This document shows, piece by piece, positions 1 to 9,342 of a stretch of 64,000 nucleotides of DNA. The position numbers and the translations under genes were made by a program. Each line of letters starts with the position of its first letter. Position 1 is the first letter of the stretch. The notes under the pieces are model-generated. The model did no database searches and was not told the origin of the DNA. It saw nothing but the letters and a program-made list of their open reading frames with translations. This DNA comes from Solimonas sp041659605 (GTDB lineage: Bacteria > Pseudomonadota > Gammaproteobacteria > Nevskiales > Nevskiaceae): NCBI GenBank assembly GCA_041659605.1, contig JBAZXW010000017.1, positions 29,559-93,558 of the forward strand, written 5' to 3'.

Positions 1-2
1 TC

Positions 3-974
3 CTGCTGCATCCGATCCGCTATGCGCAGGACCGCATCGACGCCTGGGTCATGGCTCGGGTGAAACGACAAGCCGGTCCGATCATGATCGGACGCAACCG
101 CGTCTACATCTTGCCGACGCGCTTTGGTTACTTCTTCGCCTTCATGCTGCTGATCATGCTGCTGGGGGCGATGAACTACTCCAACAGCATGGCCTTCCTG
201 CTGACCTTCCTGCTTGCCGGCATCGGGCTGGTATGCATGCATCACACGCACGCCAACCTTGCACACCTGCAGCTGCGCGCCGGCGCCAGCGAGCCCGTGT
301 TCGCCGGCGAGACGGCCCACTTCGAAGTGCGCGTCGACAACCCGGCCACGCATCCGCGCTACTCGCTGGCCTTGAGCTGGCCCAAGGAGGAGGCGCGGGC
401 CCGCCCGGGCGATGTCGGCGCGCGCGATTCGACGGTGCTGATGCTGTCGCTGCCGGCGACGCGGCGCGGCTGGCTGCCGGCGCGCGTCTTCAGCCTGTCC
501 ACTGAGTATCCGCTGGGCCTGTTCCACGCGTGGACCTGGGCCGAGCTGGAGATGAACTGTCTGGTATTTCCACTGCCATCCGCCGGCGGCGGCGCGCCGC
601 CGGCGAATTTGGGGCACGGCGGCCTGGCGAGCAGCGAGCGCAGCGGCCAGGACGAATTCGCGGGCCTGCGCAGCTACCGGCGCGGCGACGCGCCGCGCTC
701 GATTCACTGGAAGAGCTTTCCCAAACTGCAGCGGCCGATGGTCAAGCAGTTCGCGGACACGCTCGAACAGGAACTGTGGCTGGACTGGTCGTCGCTGGCG
801 CACCTGGACATCGAGGCGCGACTGTCGCAGCTGACCCGCTGGGCGCTCGATGCGGAAGCCGGCAAACGCGCTTACGGGCTGCGCATGCCGGGGACGGTCA
901 TTGCACCCGGGCGTGGCGACGCACACCGCTTCCGCTGCCTCAAGGCGCTGGCGCTCCATGAGGTGGCGCCTTGA
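3..974 (+). CDS. DUF58 domain protein (5' end outside window)
   Basis: The reading frame is open from the window edge, so the true start probably lies upstream; the first in-window ATG is at 51. Two hydrophobic segments (about 25-45 and 50-65 residues after that ATG) are followed by a von Willebrand-like DUF58 region containing the family signature YRRGDAPRSIHWKSF near residue 215. DUF58 proteins are usually encoded between a MoxR AAA ATPase and a TgpA transglutaminase and are thought to work with them in envelope or chaperone functions; substrates are unknown. The stop codon overlaps the TTG start of the next gene by 4 bp, so the two are translationally coupled. Confidence 0.85.
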   Translation: MLHPIRYAQDRIDAWVMARVKRQAGPIMIGRNRVYILPTRFGYFFAFMLLIMLLGAMNYSNSMAFLLTFLLAGIGLVCMHHTHANLAHLQLRAGASEPVFAGETAHFEVRVDNPATHPRYSLALSWPKEEARARPGDVGARDSTVLMLSLPATRRGWLPARVFSLSTEYPLGLFHAWTWAELEMNCLVFPLPSAGGGAPPANLGHGGLASSERSGQDEFAGLRSYRRGDAPRSIHWKSFPKLQRPMVKQFADTLEQELWLDWSSLAHLDIEARLSQLTRWALDAEAGKRAYGLRMPGTVIAPGRGDAHRFRCLKALALHEVAP

Positions 975-2941
975 AGGAGTATCTGCCGCTGACGACCCTG
1001 CTGCGCCTGCTCGCCGTGCTGGTGCTGGCGCTGTCGCCGCACGTCGTGCGCCTGCCCCTGTGGGAGAGCGCGGTCATCGCCGCGCTGATCGCGTGGCGCG
1101 GGCTTGCGGCCTACAAGCAATGGCGCATGCCGCCGACGTGGGTGAAATTGATCGCGACCCTGCTCGCGTTCGGCGCCGTGATGGCGAGTTTCGGTCGCAT
1201 CTCGGGCCTCAACGGCGGCACCGGCCTGCTGTGCGCAATGGCGGCGCTCAAGCTGCTCGAATTCAGGACGCGACGCGACGTCATGGTGATGGTGTTCCTG
1301 CTGTACTTCATGCTGGTCACGCATTTCCTTTTCTCGCAGGAGATCTGGACGGTTGTCTATCTGCTCGGCTGCGTCACCGCAATCACCGCGCTGCTGATCG
1401 AAGTCCAGCACCTGGGCGCACTGGCGCCGCGGCAGACGCTGCGCAAGAGCGGCACGATGGTGCTGCAAGCCCTGCCGCTGATGGTGCTGATGTTCGTGCT
1501 GTTCCCGCGCATTCCCGGCCCCTTGTGGGGCCTGCCGTCCGACGCCGGCGCGGGACGCAGCGGCCTGTCCGAGAAGATGTCCCCCGGCGACATCGCCAGC
1601 CTGATCAAGTCCGACGAAGTCGCATTCCGTGTGACGTTCGTCGGTCGCGTACCGCCGCCTGCCGCGCGTTACTGGCGTGGTCCGCCGTTCGACCATTTCG
1701 ACGGCCACACCTGGGAAGAAGGATACGCGCAGCTGCGCGCCGATGAGCCGCCTGTCCTCGAACCGCTCGGCAACGCGGTGCGCTACGAAATCACACTCGA
1801 ACCGCATAGATCCCGCTGGCTGTTCGCTCTGGACATGCCCGATGCCAGCAGCGTGCCGCCCGACGCCTTTGTTGCCCGCGAAGGCCACCTGCTGGCAAAC
1901 CAGGCTGTCACCGAGCGTCGACGCTACGACCTGCAGTCCTACACGAACTATCTGCTCGTCCCTGCGCTGACCGAACGTAACCGCACCCGCTATCTACGAC
2001 TGCCGCGTGGCTTCAATCCACGCACCATAGAACTGGCCGACCAGCTGCGAAGCAAGTCCATGGACGACGCCGACATCGTGCAGTCGGTGCTGCAGATGTT
2101 CCGCAAACAGAACTTCGTTTACACACTGGATCCGCCACCACTCGGACGCGACAGCGTTGACGATTTCCTGTTCGAGACGCGACGCGGATTCTGTGAACAT
2201 TACGCCAGCGCATTCACCGTGCTGATGCGAGCTGCAAACATTCCGGCGCGAGTCGTGACCGGCTATCAGGGAGGACAGCGCAATGAGATTGGCGACTACT
2301 ACGTCGTGCGGCAATCCGACGCGCACGCCTGGTCCGAGGTTTGGCTGGAAAGTCACGGCTGGGTGCGCATTGATCCCACTGCGGCGATCGCTCCGCAACG
2401 CATCGAGCAGAACCTGGAAGCCGCGCTCGGCATTGCCGAGGGTCTGCCCGGCTATCTCTCCGCACGAGGCCGCCTGCGCTTCTACTTCGAGGCCCGGTGG
2501 GACTGGCTCAACGCCAAGTGGAACGGCCTGGTGCTCGCCTACGGCCCCGAGCTGCAGCAGGAGTTCCTCAGCCGCTTTGGCCTGGGCGAGCTGCGGCAGA
2601 TGATCCTCGCGCTGACCATCGGCGGCACCGGCCTGCTCGCCCTCTTCGGCCTGTTCACGCTCCGGCAATTCGCGCCCGCGCGCGTCGACGACCCCGCGCT
2701 GCAGCAATGGCAGCGAATGACACGGCAGCTGGCGAAGCTCGGTTACGTGCAGCGCCCCGACGAAGGACCGCTCGACTATGCACAACACGTCGGCGCGCTG
2801 CGCCCCGAGTGGGCGGAAGCCGTCGCCCAGGTCGCACGCCTGTACGTGCGCAGCCGCTATCTGCATGCTCCGGACAGCGCGCGCCAGGACGAGCTGACAC
2901 GGGCCGTGCGTGCGTTCTCGCGCCGCGCGCGCCGCTCATAG
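971..2941 (+). CDS. tgpA: TgpA-like transglutaminase membrane protein (DUF3488)
   Basis: This 656-residue protein has an N-terminal block of about five or six membrane segments (residues 1-200), a periplasmic transglutaminase-core domain, and a C-terminal membrane segment near 540-560 with a short cytoplasmic tail. The catalytic triad can be read as Cys408 (in RRGFCEHYA), His452 (in SDAHAWSEVW) and Asp468 (in VRIDPTAA). Homologues in Pseudomonas are inner-membrane proteins with periplasmic transglutaminase activity; the physiological substrate is not known. It starts at TTG 971 overlapping the DUF58 stop, and its 3' end overlaps the convergent kynA by 6 bp. Confidence 0.9.
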   Translation: MKEYLPLTTLLRLLAVLVLALSPHVVRLPLWESAVIAALIAWRGLAAYKQWRMPPTWVKLIATLLAFGAVMASFGRISGLNGGTGLLCAMAALKLLEFRTRRDVMVMVFLLYFMLVTHFLFSQEIWTVVYLLGCVTAITALLIEVQHLGALAPRQTLRKSGTMVLQALPLMVLMFVLFPRIPGPLWGLPSDAGAGRSGLSEKMSPGDIASLIKSDEVAFRVTFVGRVPPPAARYWRGPPFDHFDGHTWEEGYAQLRADEPPVLEPLGNAVRYEITLEPHRSRWLFALDMPDASSVPPDAFVAREGHLLANQAVTERRRYDLQSYTNYLLVPALTERNRTRYLRLPRGFNPRTIELADQLRSKSMDDADIVQSVLQMFRKQNFVYTLDPPPLGRDSVDDFLFETRRGFCEHYASAFTVLMRAANIPARVVTGYQGGQRNEIGDYYVVRQSDAHAWSEVWLESHGWVRIDPTAAIAPQRIEQNLEAALGIAEGLPGYLSARGRLRFYFEARWDWLNAKWNGLVLAYGPELQQEFLSRFGLGELRQMILALTIGGTGLLALFGLFTLRQFAPARVDDPALQQWQRMTRQLAKLGYVQRPDEGPLDYAQHVGALRPEWAEAVAQVARLYVRSRYLHAPDSARQDELTRAVRAFSRRARRS

Positions 2942-3733
2942 CTGAGAGCGAATCGCCCACAGGTCCGGGAACAGCGGACGGAACAGCGTGCCGCGCAAAT
3001 AGGCGGCGCCGGCGGAACCCCCGGTGCCCGGCTTGACGCCGATCGTGCGTTCGACCATGCGCGCGTGCCGGTAGCGCCATTCCTGCAGACCTTCGTCGAG
3101 ATCGAGCAGGCGCTCACAGACCTGGGCGACGAATCCGCCGCCGCGGTAGATCGCGACCAGCAGTGCCTGCACGTCCGTGGAGCCTTCGTAGGCCGTGGTC
3201 ACGTCACGCCGCAACAGCGCCGCCGGCACGGCGCAGCCCTGCGTCGCCAGGTAGCGCAGGAAATGATCATAGAGTGCCGGTGCCGAACGGGCCTGCTCCA
3301 GCAACAGGCGTCCGCGCGAGCCTTGCGGATGCTGATCGAGCACGCCTTCGCGCTTGTAGCCGAGACGGAACTCGAGCGCGCGGAACTGCGCCGACTGGAA
3401 ACCACTCGACGCCTCCAGGCGGGCACGGAACGCGTTGAACGACAGCGGCGTCATCGTCTCCAGGATGTCGACCTGCGCCACCAGCGTCTTGAGTATCGTC
3501 AGCATGCGCTTGAACGTCGCCAGCGCGGCATCGGTCCTGCCATCGTCCAGTGCCGGCATCAGCGCATCGAGCTCGTGCAGCAGTTGCTTGAACCAGAGCT
3601 CGTAGACCTGATGGATAATGATGAAGAGGGTCTCGTCGTGCTCCGGACCATCGGAGCGCGGCGACTGCAGAGACAGTAGCTCGTCGATGCGCAGATAAGA
3701 ACTGTAGGTGAGCGGTTTGGGCAGCGTTTCCAT
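2936..3733 (-). CDS. kynA: tryptophan 2,3-dioxygenase
   Basis: This haem enzyme cleaves the indole ring of L-tryptophan to N-formylkynurenine, the first step of the kynurenine pathway. At 265 residues it is a normal bacterial length. Visible family motifs are HDETLFIIIHQVYELWFKQ (residues 32-50), FRARLEASSGFQS near 102, the proximal haem ligand His223 in WRYRHARMV, and the active-site loop GTGGS near 237-241. No kynureninase or formamidase gene is nearby. It is divergent from the acyltransferase gene with only 32 bp between starts; a CATAAT -10-like hexamer for this strand overlaps the neighbour's start codon. Confidence 0.95.
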   Translation of the reverse strand: METLPKPLTYSSYLRIDELLSLQSPRSDGPEHDETLFIIIHQVYELWFKQLLHELDALMPALDDGRTDAALATFKRMLTILKTLVAQVDILETMTPLSFNAFRARLEASSGFQSAQFRALEFRLGYKREGVLDQHPQGSRGRLLLEQARSAPALYDHFLRYLATQGCAVPAALLRRDVTTAYEGSTDVQALLVAIYRGGGFVAQVCERLLDLDEGLQEWRYRHARMVERTIGVKPGTGGSAGAAYLRGTLFRPLFPDLWAIRSQL

Positions 3734-3765
3734 GCCAGCGCGCCGGAGGAGAATGAAGCAGCATT

Positions 3766-4368
3766 ATGAGTGACCGTATCGAAATCGGCCCGTCCGTTCC
3801 GCGCCGCACCAGCCGCTTCCTCTACTGCCTGGGCAGCACGGTCCTGCGCCTGGCCGGATGGCGGCTCGACGTGCGCCTGCCCGATCTGCCGCGCATGGTG
3901 TTGATCGCGGCGCCGCACACGTCGAACTGGGACTTCGTCCTGGGCATGGCCGCAGTGCTGAAGATCCAGGTGGACCTGCACTGGTACGCCAAGCACACGC
4001 TGTTCGAGACAGCGCTCAGCCCGCTGTTCCGCTGGCTCGGCGGGCTGCCGGTGGACCGCAGTGCGGCCGGCGGCGTGGTCCACCAGACCGCGCGGGCGTT
4101 CAAGGAGCGCGACCAGCTGGTCATCGCGCTGGCGCCTGAAGGCACGCGGTCGCGACGTACGCAGTGGAAGCGCGGGTTCTATCACATGGCCGAGGCGGCC
4201 GAGGTGCCGGTCGTGGCCGCCTATATCGACTACGGTCGCAAGGAAATCGGCATCGGCCCGACCTTCACGCCGAGCGGCGACTGGAACCGCGACATGAAGC
4301 CGGTGTTCGAGTTCTACCGCGGCATCAAAGCGAAGCATCCGCAGAACTTCGCGGTGGAGGAGTTGTAG
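3766..4368 (+). CDS. PlsC-type lysophospholipid acyltransferase family protein
   Basis: A 200-residue protein of the glycerolipid acyltransferase superfamily. The catalytic HX4D motif is seen as APHTSNWDF (about residues 46-54) and the second block as APEGTRSR (about 124-131). The fold probably transfers an acyl chain to a lysolipid at the inner membrane; the specific acceptor cannot be told. A GGAGGAG ribosome-binding site lies about 12 nt before the ATG. The TAG stop lies in the left end of a palindromic repeat shared with the convergent transporter gene. Confidence 0.85.
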   Translation: MSDRIEIGPSVPRRTSRFLYCLGSTVLRLAGWRLDVRLPDLPRMVLIAAPHTSNWDFVLGMAAVLKIQVDLHWYAKHTLFETALSPLFRWLGGLPVDRSAAGGVVHQTARAFKERDQLVIALAPEGTRSRRTQWKRGFYHMAEAAEVPVVAAYIDYGRKEIGIGPTFTPSGDWNRDMKPVFEFYRGIKAKHPQNFAVEEL

Positions 4369-4409
4369 GGCGGGCCGCGCCCGCCGCCGGCGGCCACGGG
4401 CCGCCCTAC
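4365..4409. repeat. palindromic intergenic repeat carrying two stop codons
   Basis: The outer arms GTAGGGCGGGCC and GGGCCGCCCTAC are near-perfect inverted copies. The TAG at 4366-4368 ends the acyltransferase gene and, on the other strand, the TAG at 4408-4406 ends the transporter gene. A related copy sits at 47193-47259. It could serve as a bidirectional terminator, although no T tract follows either arm. Confidence 0.8.
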
Positions 4410-5632
4410 GAGCGCAGCGGATCGCGCACGCGGGCCAGCAGCGCGGCACCGACGATGAAGAACACCAGCAGCGCCAGGATCGCGACACGCGGATTGCCGG
4501 TGAACTGGGCGGTCAGGCCGACGACGGTCGGGCCGAGCACGGCGGCGAACTTGCCCATCATGTTGTAGAAGCCGAAGAACTCGCCGGCCTTGTCGGCCGG
4601 GATCAGGCGCGCGTAGTAGGAGCGCGACAGCGACTGGATGCCGCCCTGCACGCAGCCGATCGCCGCGGCCATCAGGTAGAACTGCGCGACGCTGTGGAGC
4701 TGATACGCCCAGATCGTGACGCCGGCGTAGACCGCCAGCGCGGCGTAGATCGCGCGCCGCGTGCCGAAGCGATCGCCGAACCGGCCGAACACGATGGCGG
4801 CGGGAAAGCCGATGAACTGCACCATCAGCAGCGCGACGATCAGGCTGTCGGACGGAAAGCCCAGCTTCATGCCGAAATCGACCGCCATGACGATGATCGT
4901 GTCGACGCCGTCGATGTAGAGCCAGTACGCGAGCAGGAACATCCACACCGCGCGCTGCTCGCGGATGTGGCGCAGCGTCTCCCGCAACTCGCGCCAGCCG
5001 GTGTTGCCCGGGCGTGGCGGACCTTCCGGTACATTGCGGAACAGCGGCATCGCGAACAGCGCCCACCAGAAGGCGACGCAGAGGAAGGACACGCGCGTCG
5101 CCAGCGCAGCGTCGGCAAGGCCGAACCAGGCGGGCTTGAGCGCCATGGCGACGTTGATGGCAAACAGCAGGCCACCGCCCAGGTAGCCGAGGCCATAGCC
5201 GAGCGCGGACACGCGGTCCATCTCGCGCGGCTGTGCAACCTGCAACAGCAACGAATCGTAGAACGACAGCCCGCCGAAGAAGCCGATGCGTCCGACGATC
5301 GACAGCACGATCGCCCAGCCCCACTGACCCTTGCCGACCAGATACAGCGCGCCAGTCGAGATCACGCCCATCAGGGTGAAGACGAGCAGGAACTTCTTCT
5401 TCGCCGCACGCCGGTCGGCAATCGCACCCAGCAAGGGCGCCAGCAGCATGACCACGAGGCTCGCGACCGTCGCCGTCAGACCCTGGTAGAGCGTCTGCGT
5501 CGCCGGCGCGACGCCGGCTGCCCAGTACTGGTTGAAGAAGATCGGGAAGAAGCCCGCCATCACCGTCGTCGCGAACGCGGAATTGGCCCAGTCGTAGAAC
5601 GCCCAGGAAACTTGTGCGCGTTTCTGGCTCAC
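4406..5632 (-). CDS. MFS transporter, UMF1/Atg22-like family
   Basis: A 408-residue polytopic protein with about 12 hydrophobic segments. The N-terminus VSWAFYDWANSAFATTV is the hallmark of the UMF1 family, related to yeast vacuolar Atg22 amino-acid exporters. The substrate in bacteria is unknown. It is the last gene of a minus-strand run with the uracil-DNA glycosylase and rimI; its ATG directly abuts the rimI stop. Confidence 0.9.
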   Translation of the reverse strand: MSQKRAQVSWAFYDWANSAFATTVMAGFFPIFFNQYWAAGVAPATQTLYQGLTATVASLVVMLLAPLLGAIADRRAAKKKFLLVFTLMGVISTGALYLVGKGQWGWAIVLSIVGRIGFFGGLSFYDSLLLQVAQPREMDRVSALGYGLGYLGGGLLFAINVAMALKPAWFGLADAALATRVSFLCVAFWWALFAMPLFRNVPEGPPRPGNTGWRELRETLRHIREQRAVWMFLLAYWLYIDGVDTIIVMAVDFGMKLGFPSDSLIVALLMVQFIGFPAAIVFGRFGDRFGTRRAIYAALAVYAGVTIWAYQLHSVAQFYLMAAAIGCVQGGIQSLSRSYYARLIPADKAGEFFGFYNMMGKFAAVLGPTVVGLTAQFTGNPRVAILALLVFFIVGAALLARVRDPLRS

Positions 5633-6097
5633 TTACAGGCTGAGCCCCAGGACCAGCGCGTCCTCGCGACCGCCGTGCGCAGGATAGTAGCCACGGCGCT
5701 CACCGAGCGGTGCGAAGCCGAACCCGGCATACAGGCCCTGTGCGCCTTCATTGGACTTGCGCACTTCGAGCAGCATCAGCGTCACGCTCGCGGCACGCGC
5801 GACCATGATCAGGTGCCGCAGCAGGAACTGAGCGAGTCCGCGCCGGCGGTGCGCGGCGGCGACGCAGATATTGAGAATGTGCGCCTCGCCGGCGGCCATG
5901 CTCATCATCGCGTAGGCGAGCACGCCGCCGCTCGCGTCGGTCACGACCCACGCGCTGTAGCCGACACGCAGACAGTCCTGGAAGATCCCCTCCGTCCACG
6001 GAAAATCGTAGGAGACCGTCTCCAGCGCCAGCACCTGCGGCAGATGCGCCGGCTGCATCGGATCGAGATGCCACAGGATCTGCGGCTGCGCGCTCAA
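5633..6097 (-). CDS. rimI: ribosomal protein bS18 alanine N-acetyltransferase
   Basis: A 154-residue GNAT acetyltransferase that, by family, acetylates the N-terminal alanine of ribosomal protein S18. The acetyl-CoA binding motif A is seen as AAAHRRRGLAQFLL, and motif B as EVRKSNEGAQGLYAGFGF, followed by the typical RRGYYP segment. The ATG overlaps the stop of the uracil-DNA glycosylase gene by 4 bp. In many proteobacteria rimI sits beside tsaB; here the partner is a family-4 glycosylase instead. Confidence 0.92.
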   Translation of the reverse strand: MSAQPQILWHLDPMQPAHLPQVLALETVSYDFPWTEGIFQDCLRVGYSAWVVTDASGGVLAYAMMSMAAGEAHILNICVAAAHRRRGLAQFLLRHLIMVARAASVTLMLLEVRKSNEGAQGLYAGFGFAPLGERRGYYPAHGGREDALVLGLSL

Positions 6098-6942
6098 GCC
6101 CGCTCCTGCAGGAACTGGTGCACGCGCTTGAGATCGTCCCAGCTCTTGGCCTTCTCGCGCGGGCTGCGCAGCAGATAGGCGGGGTGGTAGGTGATCAGCA
6201 GCGGCGTCTGTGTCGGCCCGTAGTGATACAGGGGCCCACGCAGCTTCGACAACGGCGTGTCCGTCGCCAGCAGCCGCTGCGCGGCGATGCGCCCCAGCGC
6301 GACGATCAGCCTGGGCTTCACCAGCTCGATCTGGCGGTCCAAATAGGGCCGGCAGGATTCGACTTCGTCAGCTTCCGGATCGCGGTTGCCGGGGGGCCGA
6401 CACTTGACGACGTTGGCGATGAACACCGCATGCTCCGGCCGCACATCCGCGCGCACACGACCGATGCTGCGCAGCATCTCGTCGAGCAGCTTGCCGGCGC
6501 GACCGACGAAAGGCTCGCCCTGCGCATCCTCGTCCGCCCCCGGCCCCTCACCGACGATCATCAGCGGCGCCGACTCGTAGCCGACGCCAAAGACCGTCTG
6601 CGTACGCGTCGCGCACAGTTTGCAGGCGCGGCAGTCCTTCACCACCGCACGCAGCCCTGCCCAGTCGCGCGGCACCTCAGGCCGTGCTGCGCTTGCCGCA
6701 GCCGCAAATTGCGCGGTCGCCGCTGCCGATGGAGCAGCGGCTACGACCATGCCCGCCGGCAGCGGCTCGGCGATCCGCGTCGACGACTTCGCCGTGCGGC
6801 TCGGCGGTCGCGTCTCGAATCCGGGTGCTGCGGCAACAGGCTCGCTCGCCGCCTTCGGCGCGGCAGCGCCCGCAGCCTCGCGCGACTGCCAGGTCTCGAT
6901 GCCCAGGGTCTTCAGGTACTGGTTGCGGCGCTTACCGTTCAT
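6094..6942 (-). CDS. uracil-DNA glycosylase, family 4 (iron-sulfur)
   Basis: A base-excision repair enzyme that removes uracil from DNA. The C-terminal two thirds hold the family-4 core: CRACKLC supplying two [4Fe-4S] cysteines, the uracil-binding loop GEGPGADEDAQGEPFVGRAG, the other two cysteines in CRPPGNRD and VESCRPY, and the C-terminal HPAYLLRSP motif. The N-terminal 100 residues are alanine-rich and low-complexity. I chose the ATG at 6942 over an upstream GTG because a TACAAT hexamer lies exactly 6 nt before it, which would give a leaderless transcript. First gene of the glycosylase-rimI-transporter operon. Confidence 0.88.
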   Translation of the reverse strand: MNGKRRNQYLKTLGIETWQSREAAGAAAPKAASEPVAAAPGFETRPPSRTAKSSTRIAEPLPAGMVVAAAPSAAATAQFAAAASAARPEVPRDWAGLRAVVKDCRACKLCATRTQTVFGVGYESAPLMIVGEGPGADEDAQGEPFVGRAGKLLDEMLRSIGRVRADVRPEHAVFIANVVKCRPPGNRDPEADEVESCRPYLDRQIELVKPRLIVALGRIAAQRLLATDTPLSKLRGPLYHYGPTQTPLLITYHPAYLLRSPREKAKSWDDLKRVHQFLQERA

Positions 6943-6948
6943 CGGCGA

Positions 6949-6954
6949 ATTGTA
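6949..6954 (-). promoter_or_regulatory. -10-like hexamer 6 nt before the glycosylase ATG
   Basis: The hexamer TACAAT on the minus strand matches the sigma-70 -10 consensus at five of six positions and is 6 nt from the start codon, so transcription would begin at or next to the A of ATG. No clear -35 or ribosome-binding site is seen. The same spacing recurs at three other genes in the window. Confidence 0.45.
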
Positions 6955-7118
6955 GGCAATCGGATCGCTTCCCACAGCGCCAGCCCGCCCGCCGCCGCCG
7001 CTGGTAGGCAGTCCGGCGCCGGTCGTCGTGTAGGGCCGTTCCTGACAGACCTTGCCCCCTAGAGTCGGAACGCCCGCGTGGGCAAGGCAATGATTTCTAA
7101 CTCAGGACGGACCCGATC

Positions 7119-9329
7119 ATGACCCGCAGCCGCTTCGTACCCGCAATTGCCTTGGGACTGACTACTTTGCTCTCCGCCTGCCTGGCGGACCGCTCCGGCT
7201 CGGACGATGTCGTCACCGACAACCTGCCGCCGGTGGCGCTGATCGACATCGCCTCGGTGATGGTCGACAGCACCAACAACCCGATCGACGTGCTCGCCAA
7301 CGACACCGATCCGAACGGCGACACGCTGATCATCGAATCGGCGGTCGTGACCAGCACGGTGCCCTTCGGCGAACCCGGCACCCTCGAAATCCAGCCGGGC
7401 GGCGGGCTGCTGCGCTTCACGCCGCCGGCGGGCTTCATCGGCCTGCAGGCCCTGCAATACACCGTCAGCGACGGCCACGGCGGTTCTGCAATTGCTGCCG
7501 TGACGGTCACCGTCCTGCCCCTCGCGCTGCCGCCGGTCGCGGTGCCGGACGTCTATACCGTCGCCACTGACAGCGCGGCGACGACACTCGACGTCCTCGC
7601 CAACGACATCGACGGCGCCGGCGGTGGGCTGACGATCGACAGCGCTTCGCTGATTGCCACCGTACCGCCGGGCAGCCCGGGCACGGTCGAGATCGTCGAC
7701 GACACGCTCAGCTACACGCCGCCCGCCGGCTTCATCGGCGCCGAGTCGCTGCAGTACACGATGATCGACGCCAACGGCGCAACCGCGACGACGACGGTCC
7801 TCGTCACCGTCCTGCCGGTCACCGCGCCGCCGATTGCCGCGCCGGACGTGTTCACCGTCGCGCCTGACTCCGTCGCACTCGAGCTCGATGTGCTGGCAAA
7901 CGATATCGACCTGACCGGCACCGGCCTGACCCTCACCGCGGTGGCGGCGCTGGCCACCGTTCCGCCGGGCAGTGCAGGCACGTTCACGATCGAGAATGAC
8001 CGCGTGATCTACACGCCGGCGTCCGGCTTCGTCGGCGTCGAGACGGCGCAGTACACGGTCACCAGCGGCGGCGGCCAGAACGCCATCGGCTCGATCGCGA
8101 TCCTGGTCGCACCGGTGATCTCCGGCATCCCGCCGTTCGCGATCGCCGACGCCGCGCTGGTCAGCACCAACTCCACCGGCACCGCGATCTCAGTCCTGAC
8201 CAACGACATCGACGCCTCCGGCACGGGCCTGACCGTGACTGCGGTCGAGCGTCTGGCCGCGGTGCCGCCGACGGCGGCCGACACCCTCGACACCGACGGC
8301 ACCGTCGTGAACTACGCGCCGGCCGCCGGCTACGCGGGCGTCGTCACACTGACCTACACGATCGCCGACGGCAACGGCCAGACCTCCACCGCACCGATCG
8401 TCATCACCGTCTCCGGCGCGGCGCTGCCGCCGATCGCCGTCGCCGACATCGTCACCGTCCAGCAGGACAGCGCACCGATCAACATCGCCGCGCTGACCAA
8501 CGATATCGACCTCAGCAGCACCGGGCTGGACATCACCTCGGTCGCCGGCATCACCACGCTGCCGCCGGGCCAGACCGGCAGCTTTACGGTCGCCGCCGAC
8601 GGCCAGTCGATCATCTATCAGCCCCTGCCCGGCTTCGTCGGCGTCGAGACGCTCAGCTACGGCGTCGCCGACGGCAACGGCGGCGCATCGACCGGCGTCA
8701 TCACGATCGCCGTGCAGTCTGAAGTGCTGGCGGTGCCGCCACTGGCTTTGCCGGACCTGGCCACGGTCACGCAGGATTCGGGCGCGACGCTGATCGCCGT
8801 GCTCAGCAACGACATCAGCCCGACCGGCGCCGCGCTGACCGTCACCGAAGTCAGCCAGCTGCTGTCGCTGCCCGACGCCGCGCACACAGTCGCGCTCAGC
8901 GGCAACCAGGTGTCGTTCACGCCCGCCGCCGGATTCGCCGGTGTCGTCACGCTGCAGTACACCGTGTCCGACGGCACCAACACCGCGACCGGAACCGTCG
9001 CCATCACGGTGACGCCCGGCGCCCTGGTACCGGCGCCGGTCGCACTGCCGGACATCGGACTCGCCACCTCCGGCATCGCACCCGCACCGGTGGCCTACAC
9101 CGTGCTCGCCAACGACATCGACCCCGCCGGCGGCGGCCTTACGCTCACGGCCGCGTCGATCACCCTCGCCCTGCCGCCCGGAGCAGGCAGCGTTGGCATC
9201 GTCGGCAACCAGGTCGTCTACACCCCGACCGCGCTGTACACCGGCAGCGTCACCGTCACCTACACCGCCCAGGACTCGCTCAGCCGCACCACCACCGGCG
9301 TACTCGTCATCACCGTCACGGCGTTGTAG
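7119..9329 (+). CDS. lipoprotein with seven tandem Ig-like (tandem-95) repeats
   Basis: A 736-residue secreted protein. It has a signal peptide with lipobox LLSAC (Cys21) and then seven repeats of about 95-100 residues. Each opens with a variant of DVLANDIDxxGxGLT and ends with YTPxxGFxGxxTLxYTVxDGxG and a VxVTV strand, which is typical of cadherin/Big-type tandem-95 domains. It probably sits on the outer membrane facing outward and acts as an adhesin or structural spacer; ligands cannot be inferred. It ends directly after the last repeat with no C-terminal anchor or secretion signal. It stands alone between a repair operon and repeat-rich DNA. Confidence 0.8.
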   Translation: MTRSRFVPAIALGLTTLLSACLADRSGSDDVVTDNLPPVALIDIASVMVDSTNNPIDVLANDTDPNGDTLIIESAVVTSTVPFGEPGTLEIQPGGGLLRFTPPAGFIGLQALQYTVSDGHGGSAIAAVTVTVLPLALPPVAVPDVYTVATDSAATTLDVLANDIDGAGGGLTIDSASLIATVPPGSPGTVEIVDDTLSYTPPAGFIGAESLQYTMIDANGATATTTVLVTVLPVTAPPIAAPDVFTVAPDSVALELDVLANDIDLTGTGLTLTAVAALATVPPGSAGTFTIENDRVIYTPASGFVGVETAQYTVTSGGGQNAIGSIAILVAPVISGIPPFAIADAALVSTNSTGTAISVLTNDIDASGTGLTVTAVERLAAVPPTAADTLDTDGTVVNYAPAAGYAGVVTLTYTIADGNGQTSTAPIVITVSGAALPPIAVADIVTVQQDSAPINIAALTNDIDLSSTGLDITSVAGITTLPPGQTGSFTVAADGQSIIYQPLPGFVGVETLSYGVADGNGGASTGVITIAVQSEVLAVPPLALPDLATVTQDSGATLIAVLSNDISPTGAALTVTEVSQLLSLPDAAHTVALSGNQVSFTPAAGFAGVVTLQYTVSDGTNTATGTVAITVTPGALVPAPVALPDIGLATSGIAPAPVAYTVLANDIDPAGGGLTLTAASITLALPPGAGSVGIVGNQVVYTPTALYTGSVTVTYTAQDSLSRTTTGVLVITVTAL

Positions 9330-9342
9330 CCAACTCAAGTTT

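Noticed and set aside
7050..7087. Inverted repeat CCTTGCCC/GGGCAAGG before the lipoprotein gene.
   Set aside because: Only 8-bp arms with a 22-nt loop and no second copy; could be chance in GC-rich DNA.
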